From an uncultured Mycoplasmatota bacterium (GTDB taxonomy: Bacteria; Bacillota_I; Bacilli_A; RF39; UBA660): 11,584 bases of DNA. Below the pieces are notes generated by a model, which did not search any database, had not been told where the DNA came from, and saw nothing but the letters and a program-made list of their open reading frames with translations. Positions 1-7,299 of the stretch are shown piece after piece (position 1 is the stretch's first letter; each line of letters starts with the position of its first letter). The stretch spans positions 1 through 11,584 of the forward strand of contig USFG01000019.1 of assembly GCA_900553855.1 (NCBI GenBank), in the 5' to 3' direction. A program made the position numbers and the translations under genes.

Positions 1-50
<50 letters not shown>

Positions 51-150
51 AATTTTATTTCTTATTTTAGTTTAATCTGACTACTTTTTTAAAATTGACA
101 TTTTACTTAGTTTTCAAAGATCATTTTCCACTTTTCTCAAGTGCATTAGT

Positions 151-179
151 AATATACCAAATTCATTTTTAAAAGTCAA
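151..179 (-). promoter_or_regulatory. rRNA operon promoter P2
   Basis: On the minus strand a -35 box TTGACT (174-179) and a -10 box TATATT (151-156) are separated by exactly 17 bases. A-rich tracts just upstream (about 180-205) could act as an UP element. It lies about 100 bases upstream of the 16S 5' end, and the leader motif at 109-122 falls within the resulting transcript. Confidence 0.85.
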
Positions 180-253
180 TATGTTTTTTTGACTTTTTTC
201 GTCATTTTTTGATATTTACTTTTTTCAGTCTTCTTCTTGACTGCATACTTAGT

Positions 254-282
254 ATTTTATGCTATTTTTTCTTATTTTGCAA
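254..282 (-). promoter_or_regulatory. rRNA operon promoter P1
   Basis: On the minus strand TTGCAA (277-282) and TAAAAT (254-259) are 17 bases apart, giving a second promoter in tandem with the one at 151-179, as is usual for rRNA operons. Just downstream in the transcript a short hairpin has CAGTC/GACTG arms (226-230 and 239-243) around a purine loop. The stretch 51-320 otherwise holds no gene. Confidence 0.75.
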
Positions 283-320
283 TACCTTTTTTTCCCTTTT
301 TTAGATATTTTCAAAATTTA

Positions 321-349
321 AAAACTCTCATTTTAAATTAGAGAGTTTT
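321..349 (-). terminator. Intrinsic terminator of the DUF402 gene
   Basis: Nine-base arms, 321-329 and 341-349, form a perfect hairpin with an 11-base loop, followed on the minus strand by a run of T and A. The stop codon of the upstream gene (348-350) lies in the 5' arm. It should stop transcripts before they enter the rRNA promoters. Confidence 0.8.
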
Positions 350-875
350 AAACATTTAAAGAAAGATATTTTTCGTAATAATAATCATTAACCTTCTTAT
401 CAAAAGGTCCAATATTATTTTCTTTCATTAATATTACGTTTTCCATTTCTTTTTTTAATATAAAATCCAATTCTTCGGAATATTTCATTATTCTTCTGTG
501 ATACCTATATTCATTTCGATCAAGTACTTTATAATTTCCATCCGGAAATACTTTTAAATCTAAATCATAATCAATGTATTTAATTATATTTCCATCTACT
601 AAAAAGGGACTTGCTATATCTACTTTGTAATATAATCCTATTTTTTTATATTGAGCTGTTATATGAAACCATCTTTTTTTGTATAAATAAATTATTGCTG
701 TTTCTTTTGTTTTATGGCTTCTACCATCTGATTCAGTTATGTTAACTTTATTATTAGCACAAACTACATAGTCTTTAGTATCTTCAATAACTATAATTTC
801 ATCCCAAGTTCTATGAATTTTACCATTATGTTTATAGCAATGCATTTGCATTTTGCTACCTGGTTCAAATTTCAT
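348..875 (-). CDS. DUF402 family nucleoside tri-/diphosphatase (Ntdp/YgaC-like)
   Basis: This 175-residue protein matches the DUF402 family (Bacillus YgaC, Staphylococcus Ntdp), cytoplasmic metal-dependent enzymes that hydrolyse nucleoside tri- and diphosphates. Visible family marks are YKHNGKIHR near residue 14, ESDGR near 49, IASPF near 87, and the acidic IDYDLDLKVFPDG block at 101-113. Its Asp102, Asp104 and Asp106 correspond to the metal-binding/catalytic aspartates. Length is normal for the family. An ATG at 890 is in frame, but AGAGG (about 880-885) sits 5 bases before the ATG at 875 and the promoter at 897-925 would start transcription near 890, so the shorter start is chosen. Family assignment is confident; substrate preference is inferred. 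Confidence 0.92.
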   Translation of the reverse strand: MKFEPGSKMQMHCYKHNGKIHRTWDEIIVIEDTKDYVVCANNKVNITESDGRSHKTKETAIIYLYKKRWFHITAQYKKIGLYYKVDIASPFLVDGNIIKYIDYDLDLKVFPDGNYKVLDRNEYRYHRRIMKYSEELDFILKKEMENVILMKENNIGPFDKKVNDYYYEKYLSLNV

Positions 876-896
876 AATAACCTCTTTCATGGCTTA

Positions 897-925
897 ATTA
901 TAATTCAAAATTAGATAAATTGCAA
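897..925 (-). promoter_or_regulatory. Promoter of the DUF402 gene
   Basis: TTGCAA (920-925) and a perfect TATAAT (897-902) lie 17 bases apart on the minus strand. Transcription should begin near 890, giving a leader of about 15 bases that carries the AGAGG ribosome binding site for the ATG at 875. No clear terminator separates this gene from the kinase gene upstream, so read-through is also possible. Confidence 0.75.
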
Positions 926-943
926 TTTTACATTTTATAATTA

Positions 944-2089
944 TTAATTTTCAAAACATTTTAATTTTCCAGATTTAATATATTCAAGGGTTGCTCCGCC
1001 ACCAGTAGACTTGTAATCAAATCCTTTAACATTAAATTTTTCAATACTAGCAAGAGCATCCCCACCTCCGGCAATTTTAACTGCTGAGGACTTTGATACT
1101 AAATTTAATATTTCTTTTGTTCCTGATGAGTACTTATCATCTTCATACAATCCCATTGTTCCATTTAAAAATATTGTTTTAGCATCATTAATATATTTTG
1201 CATAATTATTAATTGTTTCAGATCCAATATCATAAATGGTGCTGTCATTTGTTAGACTGTCAATTCTTAGGTTTTTGATATTTTCATTTTCATCAACTAT
1301 TACATCAGTTGGTATAATAATTTTTTCTTTATATTCAGAAAGTAAAACTTTTAAATCTTCAATTTTATCCTCATCGATTAAGCTTTTTCCTACATTACTA
1401 TAACAAGCTAGAAAACTGTTTGCTATACCTCCTCCAACAAGTAAATAGTCACATTTTGGTAATAATCCTTTAATTATATCAAGCTTATCATTTACTTTTG
1501 CTCCACCCATAATTATTACAAATGGATGAATTGGATTTATAACTGGTTCAAGGCCCTTAATTTCTTTTTCAATTAAAAATCCTATACCACTTGGTAAATA
1601 TTTTGATATTCCGTAATTTGAAGCATGTTTTCGATGAGTCATTCCAAATGCATCATTTATAAATATATCACCTAATGATGCCCAGTATTTAGAAAGTTCT
1701 TCATCGCAGCTACTTTCTTTTTTATTATCTAAATCTTCAAATCTGGTATTTTCAACTAATAAAATATCACCATTATTAAGATTATTTATTTTTTCTTCTA
1801 AAACGGTTCCATGTGTCGCACTTGAAAAGTAAATATTATTAAATTCTTTTAGCATTTCTTTGTAAACAATAAATAAACTATTTTTTTCTTTATCTTTTTC
1901 TTCTTTTATTTTTCCTAAATGAGATAGAATTATTACTCTACCTCCGGAGTTTGATATATAATTAATTGTTTTTAATGAAGAATTTATTTTTTCTTTAGAT
2001 AAAATTTTTTCATCTTTTATGGGAACATTTAAATCTAATCTTAGTATTACTTTTTTATTTTTAAAATCAAAATTAGTTATTTTTTTCAT
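944..2089 (-). CDS. Phosphoglycerate kinase family protein, divergent
   Basis: The whole length aligns with phosphoglycerate kinase, the glycolytic enzyme moving phosphate between 1,3-bisphosphoglycerate and ADP. Marks in order: RLDLNVP (17-23), SHLG (56-59), NTRF (114-117), NDAFG..HRKHAS (145-157), GGAKV (195-199), GGGIANSF (219-226), NGTMG (309-313), GGGDA (341-345), STGGGATLE (361-369). At 381 residues it is slightly shorter than the usual 390-400. Several normally fixed residues differ: the essential Arg of the DDTRI motif is Lys34, SHLGR is SHLGK (Lys60), the NGPMG proline is Thr311, and the residue after GGGD is Ala345. Its start overlaps the dCMP deaminase stop (TAATG), so the two are co-translated. 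It lies outside any glycolytic gene cluster. It could be the main pgk or a paralogue with altered function. Confidence 0.88.
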   Translation of the reverse strand: MKKITNFDFKNKKVILRLDLNVPIKDEKILSKEKINSSLKTINYISNSGGRVIILSHLGKIKEEKDKEKNSLFIVYKEMLKEFNNIYFSSATHGTVLEEKINNLNNGDILLVENTRFEDLDNKKESSCDEELSKYWASLGDIFINDAFGMTHRKHASNYGISKYLPSGIGFLIEKEIKGLEPVINPIHPFVIIMGGAKVNDKLDIIKGLLPKCDYLLVGGGIANSFLACYSNVGKSLIDEDKIEDLKVLLSEYKEKIIIPTDVIVDENENIKNLRIDSLTNDSTIYDIGSETINNYAKYINDAKTIFLNGTMGLYEDDKYSSGTKEILNLVSKSSAVKIAGGGDALASIEKFNVKGFDYKSTGGGATLEYIKSGKLKCFEN

Positions 2090-2574
2090 TAATATCCCAT
2101 CTTTCCATTTAATGAATCATCATCACTAATCCAATCTTCAACATTATATATAGTATATTTATTATCAGGTTCTCTTACTATTACTCTTTTAATACCACTA
2201 TTTATAACTACTCTTTTGCACATCATACAAGATGTTGATTTTGGTTCTATTTCTCCTGTCTTAGCGTTGATTCCTACCATATATAGATCTGCGTCAATTA
2301 GTTCATTTCTTGAGGCACTTATAATAGCATTTTGTTCAGCATGAACACTTCTACATAATTCGTATCTTTCTCCTCTAGGAATATCCATTTGTTCACGATA
2401 ACAAAAACCTAGGTCATCACAGTTCTTTCTTCCTCTTGGTGCTCCATTATATCCTGTTGAAATTATTTCATCGTTTTTAACGATAACACATCCGTAGTGT
2501 CTACGTAAGCAAGTGCTTCTTTCAGATACTGATGCAGCAATATCTAAATAATAATTTATTTTATCTTTTCTCAT
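2089..2574 (-). CDS. dCMP deaminase (ComEB-type, zinc dependent)
   Basis: This 161-residue cytidine/deoxycytidylate deaminase converts dCMP to dUMP, feeding thymidylate synthesis in the cytosol. The zinc site is visible as His78-Ala-Glu80 in CRSVHAEQNAI, with Cys116 and Cys119 in SCMMCKRVVINSGI; Glu80 is the proton shuttle. The usual proline before the first cysteine is serine here. A further cysteine-rich insertion (NCDDLGFC, 51-58) resembles the extra metal-binding site of dCMP deaminases. AGAGG with a 5-base gap precedes the ATG at 2574. It is the first gene of a two-gene operon with the phosphoglycerate kinase, sharing one A in TAATG. Its promoter is at 2598-2626. Confidence 0.93.
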   Translation of the reverse strand: MRKDKINYYLDIAASVSERSTCLRRHYGCVIVKNDEIISTGYNGAPRGRKNCDDLGFCYREQMDIPRGERYELCRSVHAEQNAIISASRNELIDADLYMVGINAKTGEIEPKSTSCMMCKRVVINSGIKRVIVREPDNKYTIYNVEDWISDDDSLNGKMGY

Positions 2575-2597
2575 TTTTACCTCTAATTTCTAAATTG

Positions 2598-2626
2598 ATT
2601 ATAAATTAAAAAGAGTAGAATTTCAA
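2598..2626 (-). promoter_or_regulatory. Promoter of the dCMP deaminase-kinase operon, inside a terminator
   Basis: TTGAAA (2621-2626) and TATAAT (2598-2603) are exactly 17 bases apart on the minus strand. The -35 box occupies the loop of the terminator hairpin (2612-2634) of the preceding gene, and the T run of that terminator is the spacer. Transcription should start near 2590, just before the ribosome binding site. Confidence 0.75.
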
Positions 2627-2634
2627 TCTACTCT
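2604..2634 (-). terminator. Intrinsic terminator of the glucosaminidase-like gene
   Basis: Perfect 8-base arms at 2612-2619 and 2627-2634 enclose a 7-base loop and are followed on the minus strand by five T. The TAG stop of the upstream gene (2633-2635) overlaps the 5' arm. Confidence 0.85.
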
Positions 2635-3481
2635 AAATATTTTTTAATTCAATGTTTGTGTCATAGCTATTATACTTATTTAATGCTTTATCTATTAAAT
2701 TTATCCAATGAGGACTTGCAGTTTTAACTCCGTTATTAATGACTGGGCAGTAAACTTTTCCAATACTATATTTTGTAGTAAGTCCTTTTGCATAGTAATT
2801 TTTGGACATCATTCTTACATAAGATAATGTTCCTAATTCAATATTATTATACTTAATTAATCCTTTGGAACTCATTCCACCATATATATTATTATAATTT
2901 AACATATATTTTACTTTATAATAACCACTTTCAGCAGCACCAATACTTAAAAGTAATTTGGTGTCTACATTATTATATATAGTTGAAAAATATATTATTA
3001 AATTTTCTATATAACTCGAGTCTCCTGTATATGGAACATATTTAGCTTTTTTTATTTTATTCGAATTATTTAAATTATAAAAGTATTCTATTAAACCATA
3101 TTCAAAGGAATTATATTTAAGTAAATTACCATTTTTATCTGTTAACAATCCAATATTATATTCGTTAAATTCATTTTGATTAATATTAGTTAAATCTTCC
3201 AAGATTTCTTCATAATCATAATCAAATATGTTAGAAAAGAATTTAATTTCTTCTTTTTTAGCATCTAAAATATTAATTTTATTAACTTCTTGTTTTTGCT
3301 CTTCTTCAATTAACTTTCGATAGGAATATCCAATTCTAATGCTGTTCGAGGGTAACACCTCTTCTTTTTTGTTAACTTCTTCAGCGTTAGTATTTATTAC
3401 TCCAAATATAACAAATATTATAAGTATGATAGCACAAACTATTATATTATGTATCTTCAGTGAAGATAATTTTTTATCCAT
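2633..3481 (-). CDS. Secreted or membrane-anchored glucosaminidase/lysozyme-like protein
   Basis: This 282-residue protein begins with Lys residues, a hydrophobic segment (about 12-30) and NTNAEE, a plausible signal peptide cleavage point or membrane anchor. A charged linker (35-110) leads to a C-terminal domain (about 145-275). That domain has a lysozyme-fold look: LLLSIGAAESGYYK with a candidate catalytic Glu184, then NNIYGG (197-202), which resembles the NN-I/L-F/Y-G motif of peptidoglycan glucosaminidases, and a tyrosine-rich end. The inferred role is cleavage of peptidoglycan glycan strands outside the membrane. GGAGGGG lies 9 bases before the ATG. It has its own promoter and terminator, so it is monocistronic. 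The exact hydrolase family and bond cleaved are uncertain, since similarity is limited to these motifs. Confidence 0.72.
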   Translation of the reverse strand: MDKKLSSLKIHNIIVCAIILIIFVIFGVINTNAEEVNKKEEVLPSNSIRIGYSYRKLIEEEQKQEVNKINILDAKKEEIKFFSNIFDYDYEEILEDLTNINQNEFNEYNIGLLTDKNGNLLKYNSFEYGLIEYFYNLNNSNKIKKAKYVPYTGDSSYIENLIIYFSTIYNNVDTKLLLSIGAAESGYYKVKYMLNYNNIYGGMSSKGLIKYNNIELGTLSYVRMMSKNYYAKGLTTKYSIGKVYCPVINNGVKTASPHWINLIDKALNKYNSYDTNIELKNI

Positions 3482-3514
3482 TTTATTGTTCCCCTCCTCA
3501 GACGAACGAGTTCT

Positions 3515-3544
3515 ATTCTATCATATAATGGGGCCTTTAGTCAA
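3515..3544 (-). promoter_or_regulatory. Promoter of the glucosaminidase-like gene
   Basis: TTGACT (3539-3544) and TAGAAT (3515-3520) are 18 bases apart on the minus strand. The leader is short and carries the GGAGGGG ribosome binding site of the gene starting at 3481. Confidence 0.65.
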
Positions 3545-3576
3545 ATTTTATACAAATTCGATAGTGTTTAACAAAC

Positions 3577-3605
3577 AAATAAAAAAATATGCTACTGGCA
3601 TATTT
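3577..3605 (-). terminator. Intrinsic terminator after the small unknown gene
   Basis: Eight-base perfect arms at 3585-3592 and 3598-3605 with a 5-base loop are followed on the minus strand by a long T-rich run (3577-3587 is almost all A on the plus strand). The TAG stop at 3592-3594 overlaps the hairpin. It closes the two-gene unit that starts at 5187. Confidence 0.8.
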
Positions 3606-3822
3606 CTTCTAATTTATAAGTTATTTCTTGAGGAATTTTCTTGGTTATATATAGCTTTCCATTGTCATTTTTAGCTGAAATAAATGTAAACTCGTTAGTA
3701 TGTTTATCATCAGCAATTTTTTCAACTTTATAATAAGCTTCATTATCTATATATGCTGAATCAATTACTAAATATTTTGAATTATCATTTAATTCTATAA
3801 TTTCATTTTTTGTAAAATACAT
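3592..3822 (-). CDS. Small protein of unknown function (76 aa)
   Basis: I do not recognise this 76-residue protein. It is acidic and rich in Lys, Ile, Tyr and Asn, has no signal peptide, membrane segment or cysteine pattern (one Cys, next to the C-terminus), and its alternating polar and hydrophobic pattern suggests a small beta-rich fold. It is well supported as a gene: GGGAGG lies a few bases upstream of the ATG, it follows the stop of the LysM-like gene by only 18 bases, and an intrinsic terminator follows at once. It is therefore the second gene of a two-gene operon with the LysM-like protein and may act with it, but nothing in the sequence shows how. Confidence 0.7.
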   Translation of the reverse strand: MYFTKNEIIELNDNSKYLVIDSAYIDNEAYYKVEKIADDKHTNEFTFISAKNDNGKLYITKKIPQEITYKLEEICQ

Positions 3823-3840
3823 TTTTATCCTCCCTTTTTA

Positions 3841-5187
3841 TTAATTGTTATTTTTAACAACTTCTTCAAATACTTTTGATAAATTTAATGTAATTCCAGT
3901 TAATATTCCTTTTTCGGTAGCTATATTTTTATCATCAGTTATGTTTTTTTCGGCTAATCTTTTATCAATTGCTTCTTTATTGTTTTTAATTATTTTGTTA
4001 ACAGCTTTATCAGCAAGTGTTTGATCTTCAAATAAGGCAAGAGCGATATTTGATAATGTATCATTTTCATCCATTGTATATGTCATTTCATTAGAACTAT
4101 CTTCTTTTTGCGGTTCCTCTGCCGGTGGTATTACCTCGGATTCTTCTGAATTTTCCTTAGTTTTTTCTTCTGAATTTTCCTTAGCTTTTTCTTCTGAATT
4201 TTCCTTAGCTTTTTCTTCTGAGTTATTTTCTTCTACTGAAATTGTGTTTTCGCTTGAATCAGAAACTTCTTTTAAATTTTTTGATTCATCTTTATTAGAA
4301 CTATGTTCTTTTTCATCATTATCTGTAACAGGAACTAAATCAACATCTAAAGGAATATCTTCTAATGGTGTTGTTTCAACCTCTTCTACTTCTTCAAACT
4401 GAGGTATATCATTATTTAATATAGATTCTGTTAATGCATCATCTTCGCCAAAGAAGGTTGTATCACTTTCAACAGAAATTGGATTATTGTCTTCTATTTT
4501 CTTAGTTTCTTCTTTATCTTTTATTTTTAGACTTTCAGGAGCTTCAGATATTTTTATCACATATAAATCTTCATCAAATTCGGGTGCAGATGATTTTTCA
4601 TTATTTGTTTCTATTGTAGGTTCAAATGAACTATCGTTTGTTGAAGGACTCATATAATCATTAATCATTTTAAATGTAATAGATGTTTTTTTAAATTCAT
4701 CAACATTGAATTCACGTGCTTCAGGATACGATTCTTCAATAGATCCAATAATATTCTTTTTATCATGAATGTCTAATGAACGATTTATGATCTTTTTATA
4801 GGCAAACTCTATATCTTCTCTATCAGAAAGATAACAAGCTTTTTTTGATAAATCAAGATTTTCATTATCGTATAATGATTGTAGTTCCTCAATAAATTGT
4901 TTAAATTCGAAAGATGCAATTTCCCTTTTTCCTTTTAATTCAGTTATTTTGTTTTCGTCAATATCATTACTATTTAATGATTGTAGTTCTGAATCAACAT
5001 TATATATTTCTTCAATTAAATTGTTTTTATTGTATTTTTGAAATATATTTGAACAACTATTAATATAATCAAGAATGTCTTTTTCATCTTGATTGCATAG
5101 ATTTTCTAAATTTGTAATTCGATTTTTAGCCTTAAAATTTAAAAAATTTGTTCCTTCATCTACATTTGAGAATAGTTCCATGTTCAT
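3841..5187 (-). CDS. Acidic coiled-coil protein with LysM-like C-terminal domain
   Basis: This 448-residue protein has three parts. An N-terminal helical region (1-180) has heptad-like Leu/Ile spacing and no signal peptide or membrane segment. A long, very acidic and probably disordered middle (about 180-367) contains a tandem 8-residue repeat (EEKAKENS, three near-identical copies). The C-terminus (about 369-437) begins TYTMDENDTLSNIA and ends GILTGITLNL, which fits the start and end of a LysM sugar-binding fold, although with a longer middle than usual. LysM domains bind N-acetylglucosamine polymers such as peptidoglycan. How a protein without an export signal would reach the wall is unclear. 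AGGAG lies 8 bases before the ATG at 5187; a second ATG two codons later is less well placed. The LysM call is tentative. Confidence 0.75.
   Translation of the reverse strand: MNMELFSNVDEGTNFLNFKAKNRITNLENLCNQDEKDILDYINSCSNIFQKYNKNNLIEEIYNVDSELQSLNSNDIDENKITELKGKREIASFEFKQFIEELQSLYDNENLDLSKKACYLSDREDIEFAYKKIINRSLDIHDKKNIIGSIEESYPEAREFNVDEFKKTSITFKMINDYMSPSTNDSSFEPTIETNNEKSSAPEFDEDLYVIKISEAPESLKIKDKEETKKIEDNNPISVESDTTFFGEDDALTESILNNDIPQFEEVEEVETTPLEDIPLDVDLVPVTDNDEKEHSSNKDESKNLKEVSDSSENTISVEENNSEEKAKENSEEKAKENSEEKTKENSEESEVIPPAEEPQKEDSSNEMTYTMDENDTLSNIALALFEDQTLADKAVNKIIKNNKEAIDKRLAEKNITDDKNIATEKGILTGITLNLSKVFEEVVKNNN
4141..4212 (-). repeat. 24-bp in-frame tandem repeat, three copies
   Basis: Three consecutive 24-base units (4141-4164, 4165-4188, 4189-4212) differ at a single base, and a degenerate fourth unit follows. 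They encode the repeated acidic octapeptide EEK(A/T)KENS in the middle of the LysM-like protein. Near-perfect identity suggests recent expansion, so copy number may vary between strains without breaking the frame. Confidence 0.9.
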
Positions 5188-5220
5188 ATTTATATCTCCT
5201 ACCTTTTTTATTCTAATATT

Positions 5221-5248
5221 ATTATATCATTTTTTTAAGTAAAAGCAA
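5221..5248 (-). promoter_or_regulatory. Promoter of the LysM-like operon
   Basis: TTGCTT (5243-5248) and TATAAT (5221-5226) are 16 bases apart on the minus strand, upstream of the gene starting at 5187. It is divergent from the tRNA promoter about 40 bases away. Confidence 0.65.
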
Positions 5249-5285
5249 TAAATTTAAAAAAATTTTATTTTTATTAAAAAAATAC

Positions 5286-5314
5286 TTGAATTTAATAATA
5301 ACTTAGAGTATAGT
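5286..5314 (+). promoter_or_regulatory. tRNA-Asn promoter
   Basis: TTGAAT (5286-5291) and TATAGT (5309-5314) are 17 bases apart. The predicted start near 5321 leaves a leader of about 16 bases before the mature tRNA. Confidence 0.75.
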
Positions 5315-5336
5315 ATTGTTTGTAGTCGAAAGAAAT

Positions 5337-5412
5337 GCCCGATTAGCTCAGTCGGTAGAGCGCACGGCTGTTAACCGTTAGGTCGTAGGTTCGAGTCCTA
5401 CATCGGGCGCCA
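5337..5412 (+). tRNA. tRNA-Asn (anticodon GTT), CCA encoded
   Basis: A full cloverleaf can be drawn. The acceptor arms GCCCGAT (5337-5343) and ATCGGGC (5402-5408) pair perfectly, with discriminator G5409 and an encoded CCA (5410-5412). The D arm has GCTC/GAGC, the anticodon loop is CTGTTAA (GTT), and the T arm is GTAGG-TTCGAGT-CCTAC. The outermost anticodon-stem pair is a C-T mismatch. It is transcribed alone, with its own promoter and terminator. Confidence 0.97.
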
Positions 5413-5423
5413 TTTTGTATATT

Positions 5424-5447
5424 AACAAGCATTTGCTTGTTTTTTTA
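5424..5447 (+). terminator. Intrinsic terminator of the tRNA gene
   Basis: Arms AACAAGC (5424-5430) and GCTTGTT (5435-5441) with a 4-base loop are followed by a run of T, 12 bases after the CCA end. Confidence 0.88.
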
Positions 5448-5496
5448 TTTTTTAATTAATTTAAATTATGATAAGATATTGTTAAGGTGATTTTAT

Positions 5497-7299
5497 ATGT
5501 TTAGGATTATGACTTATGATGAAATGATTGAATTTTTAAATTCTTTAGATAAAAATGTAATAAAAGAGGAAAAAAACATTGGATATTCTACCTATGGAGA
5601 ACCAATAAGGCATTATAGTTATGGGCATGGGAATAAACATGTAATTTTAAGTGCTGGTAAACACGCTTGTGAATTAATTACCAATGTATTTGTTCTTTTG
5701 TTTATGAAAAAATTATGTGATAAAGAAATATACATAGATGAAAATAAGTATACAGTGCACTTCTTTCCTTTTGAAAATCCAGAAGGAACCATAATTGTTA
5801 CTAGTGCCATTAGAGCATTGATTCCAAAGGAAAGTAATTATTTAACAGAACAATTAACTTGTTTAGAATATTATTTAAATAGTATCTTTGATGATATTAG
5901 TGTTAATAACTTTGGCGAAAAAGAAGATATGTTATCTCTAATGATGTTTAAACATATAGATTATAGATGTATACCTGATAAATATTCAAAAATTAAAGAA
6001 AGTGTAAAAGAGATATTTGATAAAAATAATTTATGCTATGGAGTATTATCTACATGGAGTAGTAATGCAAATGGAGTTGATTTAAATGCTAATATTGAAT
6101 GTGGCGAATATTTAAAAAGATTTCTAGAAAATGGTAGTAATAATCCTAATAGTAGATTATGTAATATAGATTTGTTTAAACAAGGACCTTTAGGATGCCC
6201 TTCAAGATTTAGAGATAGATTTGTAGAAGAGCCAGAAAATACAGCATTAATTAATTATTATAAATATTTAAAAGAAAATTATGATGTTATTGGTTCATTT
6301 ATCTTTCATGCTTGTGGTGGTATTGTCTATTATTTAGATAAAATGAATGATATAAATCATTGGAATGAAAAATATGGTATTAGAGAGATTATGTATAATA
6401 GAAATGTTGCTAAATGTTATGGAAAGAATACAGAGTACAGGTTAATTAAACCAACTACTTATACTACTTTTTGTTCAAAAGTTAGAACTCTTATTCCAGG
6501 AAGTTTGGTTGTTGAACTTTCAAGGGTAAGAAGTAATCCTTTGTCTCAATTTATTGATTTAGATTTAAGCGATTATATTGATGAAAATGTTAAGGGAGGT
6601 TTTTCTAGACTAAAAAAACATTTTTCTCATACAATTGATATTAATACAAAGGCTGTTTTAAATACTTTAGAGATAATGAACAAGGAATATGATAAATATA
6701 AATATGATATTCTTATTAATAAAGAAAATGAATTAAGTAAAGAATATAGATGTAATTTTGCTAAATATAATTCAAAATATACTGGCGAGGTAATGCTAGA
6801 AGAAAAAACTTTAGAAAAAATATTAGAATTTATTAACTACGCTAAGGAAAATAATATTGAATTAGAAATTGAAAGTGCTTATAGAAGTTATGATAAGCAA
6901 AAAATCATATATGAAGAAGCTTTAAAAGAAAATGATCTAGTCTATGTTAATAAATATGTGGCTAAACCTGGTTATTCTGAACATCAAACTGGTTTAGCCG
7001 TTGATTTAGCAATTTTTAAAAATGGAGATTACTTAATAAATGATGATTTTATAAAAGAAAAAGATATTTGTAATTTTATTAAAGGGAATTGCTATAAATT
7101 TGGATTTATATTGAGATATCCTTTTGATAAGGAGAAAATAACTGGTTATAATTATGAGCCTTGGCATTTAAGATATGTTGGAAATGATCTTGCTTTATAT
7201 TTAAAAGAAAATAATTTAACGTTAGAAGATTATTATGAAGAAGAAAATAACAAAGATTTTAGTTTAGATGATAATAACGAAAAAATAACTTCACATTAG
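5497..7299 (+). CDS. M14 zinc carboxypeptidase fused to VanY-type M15 D,D-carboxypeptidase
   Basis: This 600-residue protein joins two metallopeptidases. Residues 1-370 resemble M14 carboxypeptidases: zinc ligands His56 and Glu59 in GKHACE, third ligand His271 in FIFHACGG, and catalytic Glu340 in LVVELSR. The family's DLNRN substrate-binding arginine is Ala198 (DLNAN). Residues about 430-572 are an M15B/VanY domain: YRSY (462-465), SEHQTGLAVD (494-503) with zinc ligands His496 and Asp503, and EPWH (554-557) with Glu554 and His557. VanY enzymes remove the last D-Ala from peptidoglycan stems, and M14 relatives can cut other stem-peptide bonds, so the protein may trim muropeptides in two steps. 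There is no signal peptide or membrane segment, which suggests a cytoplasmic recycling role or unusual export. AAGGTG sits 7 bases before the ATG. An acidic tail follows residue 572. Confidence 0.9.
   Translation: MFRIMTYDEMIEFLNSLDKNVIKEEKNIGYSTYGEPIRHYSYGHGNKHVILSAGKHACELITNVFVLLFMKKLCDKEIYIDENKYTVHFFPFENPEGTIIVTSAIRALIPKESNYLTEQLTCLEYYLNSIFDDISVNNFGEKEDMLSLMMFKHIDYRCIPDKYSKIKESVKEIFDKNNLCYGVLSTWSSNANGVDLNANIECGEYLKRFLENGSNNPNSRLCNIDLFKQGPLGCPSRFRDRFVEEPENTALINYYKYLKENYDVIGSFIFHACGGIVYYLDKMNDINHWNEKYGIREIMYNRNVAKCYGKNTEYRLIKPTTYTTFCSKVRTLIPGSLVVELSRVRSNPLSQFIDLDLSDYIDENVKGGFSRLKKHFSHTIDINTKAVLNTLEIMNKEYDKYKYDILINKENELSKEYRCNFAKYNSKYTGEVMLEEKTLEKILEFINYAKENNIELEIESAYRSYDKQKIIYEEALKENDLVYVNKYVAKPGYSEHQTGLAVDLAIFKNGDYLINDDFIKEKDICNFIKGNCYKFGFILRYPFDKEKITGYNYEPWHLRYVGNDLALYLKENNLTLEDYYEEENNKDFSLDDNNEKITSH

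Noticed and set aside
348..890. Longer DUF402 start at 890
   Set aside because: The predicted transcription start is at about 890, leaving no leader, and AGAGG is correctly spaced only for the ATG at 875.
3339..3674. Plus-strand 111-codon open frame
   Set aside because: It lies antisense over the start of the glucosaminidase-like gene and its promoter, has no ribosome binding site and encodes no recognisable motif.
5337..5412. tRNA-Asn as an integration site for a mobile element
   Set aside because: tRNA 3' ends are common attachment sites, but no second copy of the tRNA 3' end and no integrase gene is visible in the window.
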